From contig CALMPB010000519.1 in the NCBI GenBank assembly GCA_937871985.1, positions 1-46,796 on the forward strand: 46,796 nt of DNA, written 5' to 3'. The notes under the pieces were generated by a model. That model made no database searches. It was not told the origin of the DNA and saw nothing but the letters and a program-made list of their open reading frames with translations. Positions 45,682 through 46,796 of the stretch are shown here, one piece after another (the first letter of the stretch is position 1; each line of letters begins with the position of its first letter). Both the position numbers and the translations under genes were made by a program. The stretch is from an uncultured Burkholderiaceae bacterium. GTDB taxonomy: Bacteria; Pseudomonadota; Gammaproteobacteria; Burkholderiales; Burkholderiaceae.

Positions 45682-45864
45682 CTAACTGCTGCTGCAGGTT
45701 TTGCCCATGTTGTTGAGGATGATCTGCCGATCCGCCTCGTCGGTCTTGCCGTCGTGGTTGAAGTCGTACCAGCTCGACTGGCCGTTGTTCAGTTGGCTGA
45801 GTTCCTTCCAGTTGTCCAGATCCTTCTGATCCACCACCCCGTCGCGATTGCCGTCGCCCGGACA
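45682..45864 (-). other. Dockerin-like duplicated calcium-binding module
   Basis: This coding segment gives two loops of the form D-x-N-x-D-G-x-x-D/T-x-x-D, separated by about 30 residues, each followed by a short helix (LDNWKELSQL and RQIILNNMG). Cysteines CPGD and KTC lie at the two ends, which suggests a clasp by disulfide. Type I dockerins have this duplicated F-hand structure and bind cohesins; elsewhere such modules may only stabilise extracellular enzymes with calcium. Confidence 0.7.
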
Positions 45865-46796
45865 ATTGACGCTGTCGTAGTTCGCGTTGTAGCTGGCCAC
45901 GGCATCGTGCTTGTCCATTTCGGTCTTGAGGTTGGTGTAGGCCTGCTGCTGGCCGCCGCTTAGCGACGACGTGTCCAGAGGCGGCGTAGTGATCGCCACC
46001 AATTGGCTGCCGTCCTTGTCCAGCTTGGGATTGGGGGTGGCGGTGTCGATCTGGTAGAACTCGTCCTTGACGTCGTAGCCGGTGGGGCTGTAGGTGTAGT
46101 CGCCGGGATCGGCGGCGCTGCCCATGGCCGGAACACACTGGTTGCGCGTCTGGCGCACCAGCTTATAGGTGCCGTCCGTGACCGCCTTAGTAGCGTAAGG
46201 CAGGAAGGTGGTTTCCTCCCCATGGTCCAGGCGGTAGGCCTGAACCTGGCAACAATTGTGATAGCCCGTTGAGGGCACGCCGTCGGTTTCGCCGGCGGTC
46301 TGATTGTCGCCGTACCAGATGCCGCCTTGCGTCACGCAGACTCCCTTTTGCGGAAAAAGCGTCGTGCAGACATTGTTGGCGGCGGGGATCACGCAGGGAT
46401 ACTCATTTGCGCCCGCGCCAACCGCCCTCTCGTTGGTGCCCATTTCGGTAAAGTTGGTGCTGCGGATGCTTGCCTGCCCCGGGTTGGTCAGGTAGGCCAG
46501 CATGGGCTGCCCGTCGATCGGATCGTTGGCCGGGATGGCCTTGTCCACGTCGGCGCCGGCGATTTCGGCAAACAGCCGGTACAGGTCGACGGAACCCACC
46601 ATGGAGGGCACCTCGCGTCCGGGCGAGGCGACCATGGGGCCGGCCACCATCAGCGGCACCCACACGCCGGTCTGGTAAGGCGAAGCCTTGGCGCGGGTAG
46701 GGTCGAACTTGCCCGGCGCGGTGAACTTGACGCTGTTCACATAGGTGCCGTTGTCGCCCATGACCACGACCACGGTATTGGTCTGCTCGGGGTGGT
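45682..46796 (-). CDS. Sulfatase/alkaline-phosphatase-superfamily protein with C-terminal dockerin-like module (partial)
   Basis: The C-terminal 370 residues of a larger protein; the N-terminus lies beyond the right window edge. The segment VVVVMGDNGT matches the late metal-binding Asp-Asn motif of sulfatases. It is followed by GVWVPLMVAGP and VDLYRLFAEIAG, as in arylsulfatase-like enzymes. Several cysteines (in YPCVIP, NVCTTL, VCVTQG and HNCCQV) suggest an exported, disulfide-bonded protein. The final 60 residues hold two EF-hand-like loops, DGNRDGVVDQKD and DFNHDGKTDEAD, each with a following helix, framed by cysteines. This is the layout of a type I dockerin. A good terminator lies 37 bp downstream. 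Confidence 0.8.
   Translation of the reverse strand, partial: HPEQTNTVVVVMGDNGTYVNSVKFTAPGKFDPTRAKASPYQTGVWVPLMVAGPMVASPGREVPSMVGSVDLYRLFAEIAGADVDKAIPANDPIDGQPMLAYLTNPGQASIRSTNFTEMGTNERAVGAGANEYPCVIPAANNVCTTLFPQKGVCVTQGGIWYGDNQTAGETDGVPSTGYHNCCQVQAYRLDHGEETTFLPYATKAVTDGTYKLVRQTRNQCVPAMGSAADPGDYTYSPTGYDVKDEFYQIDTATPNPKLDKDGSQLVAITTPPLDTSSLSGGQQQAYTNLKTEMDKHDAVASYNANYDSVNCPGDGNRDGVVDQKDLDNWKELSQLNNGQSSWYDFNHDGKTDEADRQIILNNMGKTCSSS

Overview
The window is a GC-rich bacterial chromosome segment. Gene content and order (mreBCD-mrdA-rodA opposite gatCAB, metX-metW-ampG, ftsEX-mutY) and the protein sequences point to a betaproteobacterium of the order Burkholderiales, most likely Alcaligenaceae (Bordetella/Pusillimonas-like). 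This is judged from recognition of the families, not from a search. Nearly all of it is protein coding. I see no tRNA, rRNA, CRISPR array, phage or insertion sequence.

Layout. 1-2.2 kb: thiC behind a TPP riboswitch. 2.2-6.1 kb (minus strand): an OmpA-like lipoprotein and a polar amino-acid ABC transporter (two permeases and an ATPase, no binding protein). 6.2-8.8 kb: ftsE-ftsX-mutY. 8.8-14.6 kb (minus strand): the rod-shape operon mreB-mreC-mreD-mrdA-rodA. 14.9-18.2 kb: gatC-gatA-gatB. 18.2-18.65 kb: a gene-free block with a large composite palindrome (26-bp perfect inverted repeat) and a second nested hairpin. 18.65-21.6 kb: pyrE, a DoxX-family membrane protein, a LigB/DODA-type dioxygenase and a transglutaminase-like protein.

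21.8-34.5 kb is more accessory in character. It holds three diguanylate cyclases, two of them close paralogues (Cache-like sensor, HAMP, GGDEF) and one PAS-PAS-GGDEF. Between them lie a Tat-exported three-subunit molybdenum hydroxylase with a triheme cytochrome c, a YqjI/YqjH-like regulator and ferric reductase pair with a striking palindromic operator, exonuclease III, and an SMR efflux protein. 34.5-39.7 kb (minus strand): a tightly overlapping marR-FUSC-DUF1656-HlyD-OMF efflux operon with a readable promoter and operator.

39.7-42.9 kb (minus strand): metX-metW-ampG, with a SAM-II-type riboswitch before metX that contains its ribosome binding site. 43.1-45.5 kb: an orphan LuxR-type DNA-binding domain whose tail is antisense to a small lipoprotein gene, then gshA. 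The right edge cuts a sulfatase-superfamily protein that ends in a dockerin-like pair of calcium-binding loops.

Themes: cell-wall elongation and division, vitamin and amino-acid synthesis under two metabolite riboswitches, cyclic-di-GMP signalling, and export or periplasmic oxidation of small, possibly aromatic, molecules. The least explained items are the 18.3-18.5 kb palindrome, the dockerin-like sulfatase tail, the antisense LuxR tail and the missing start codon of ampG.
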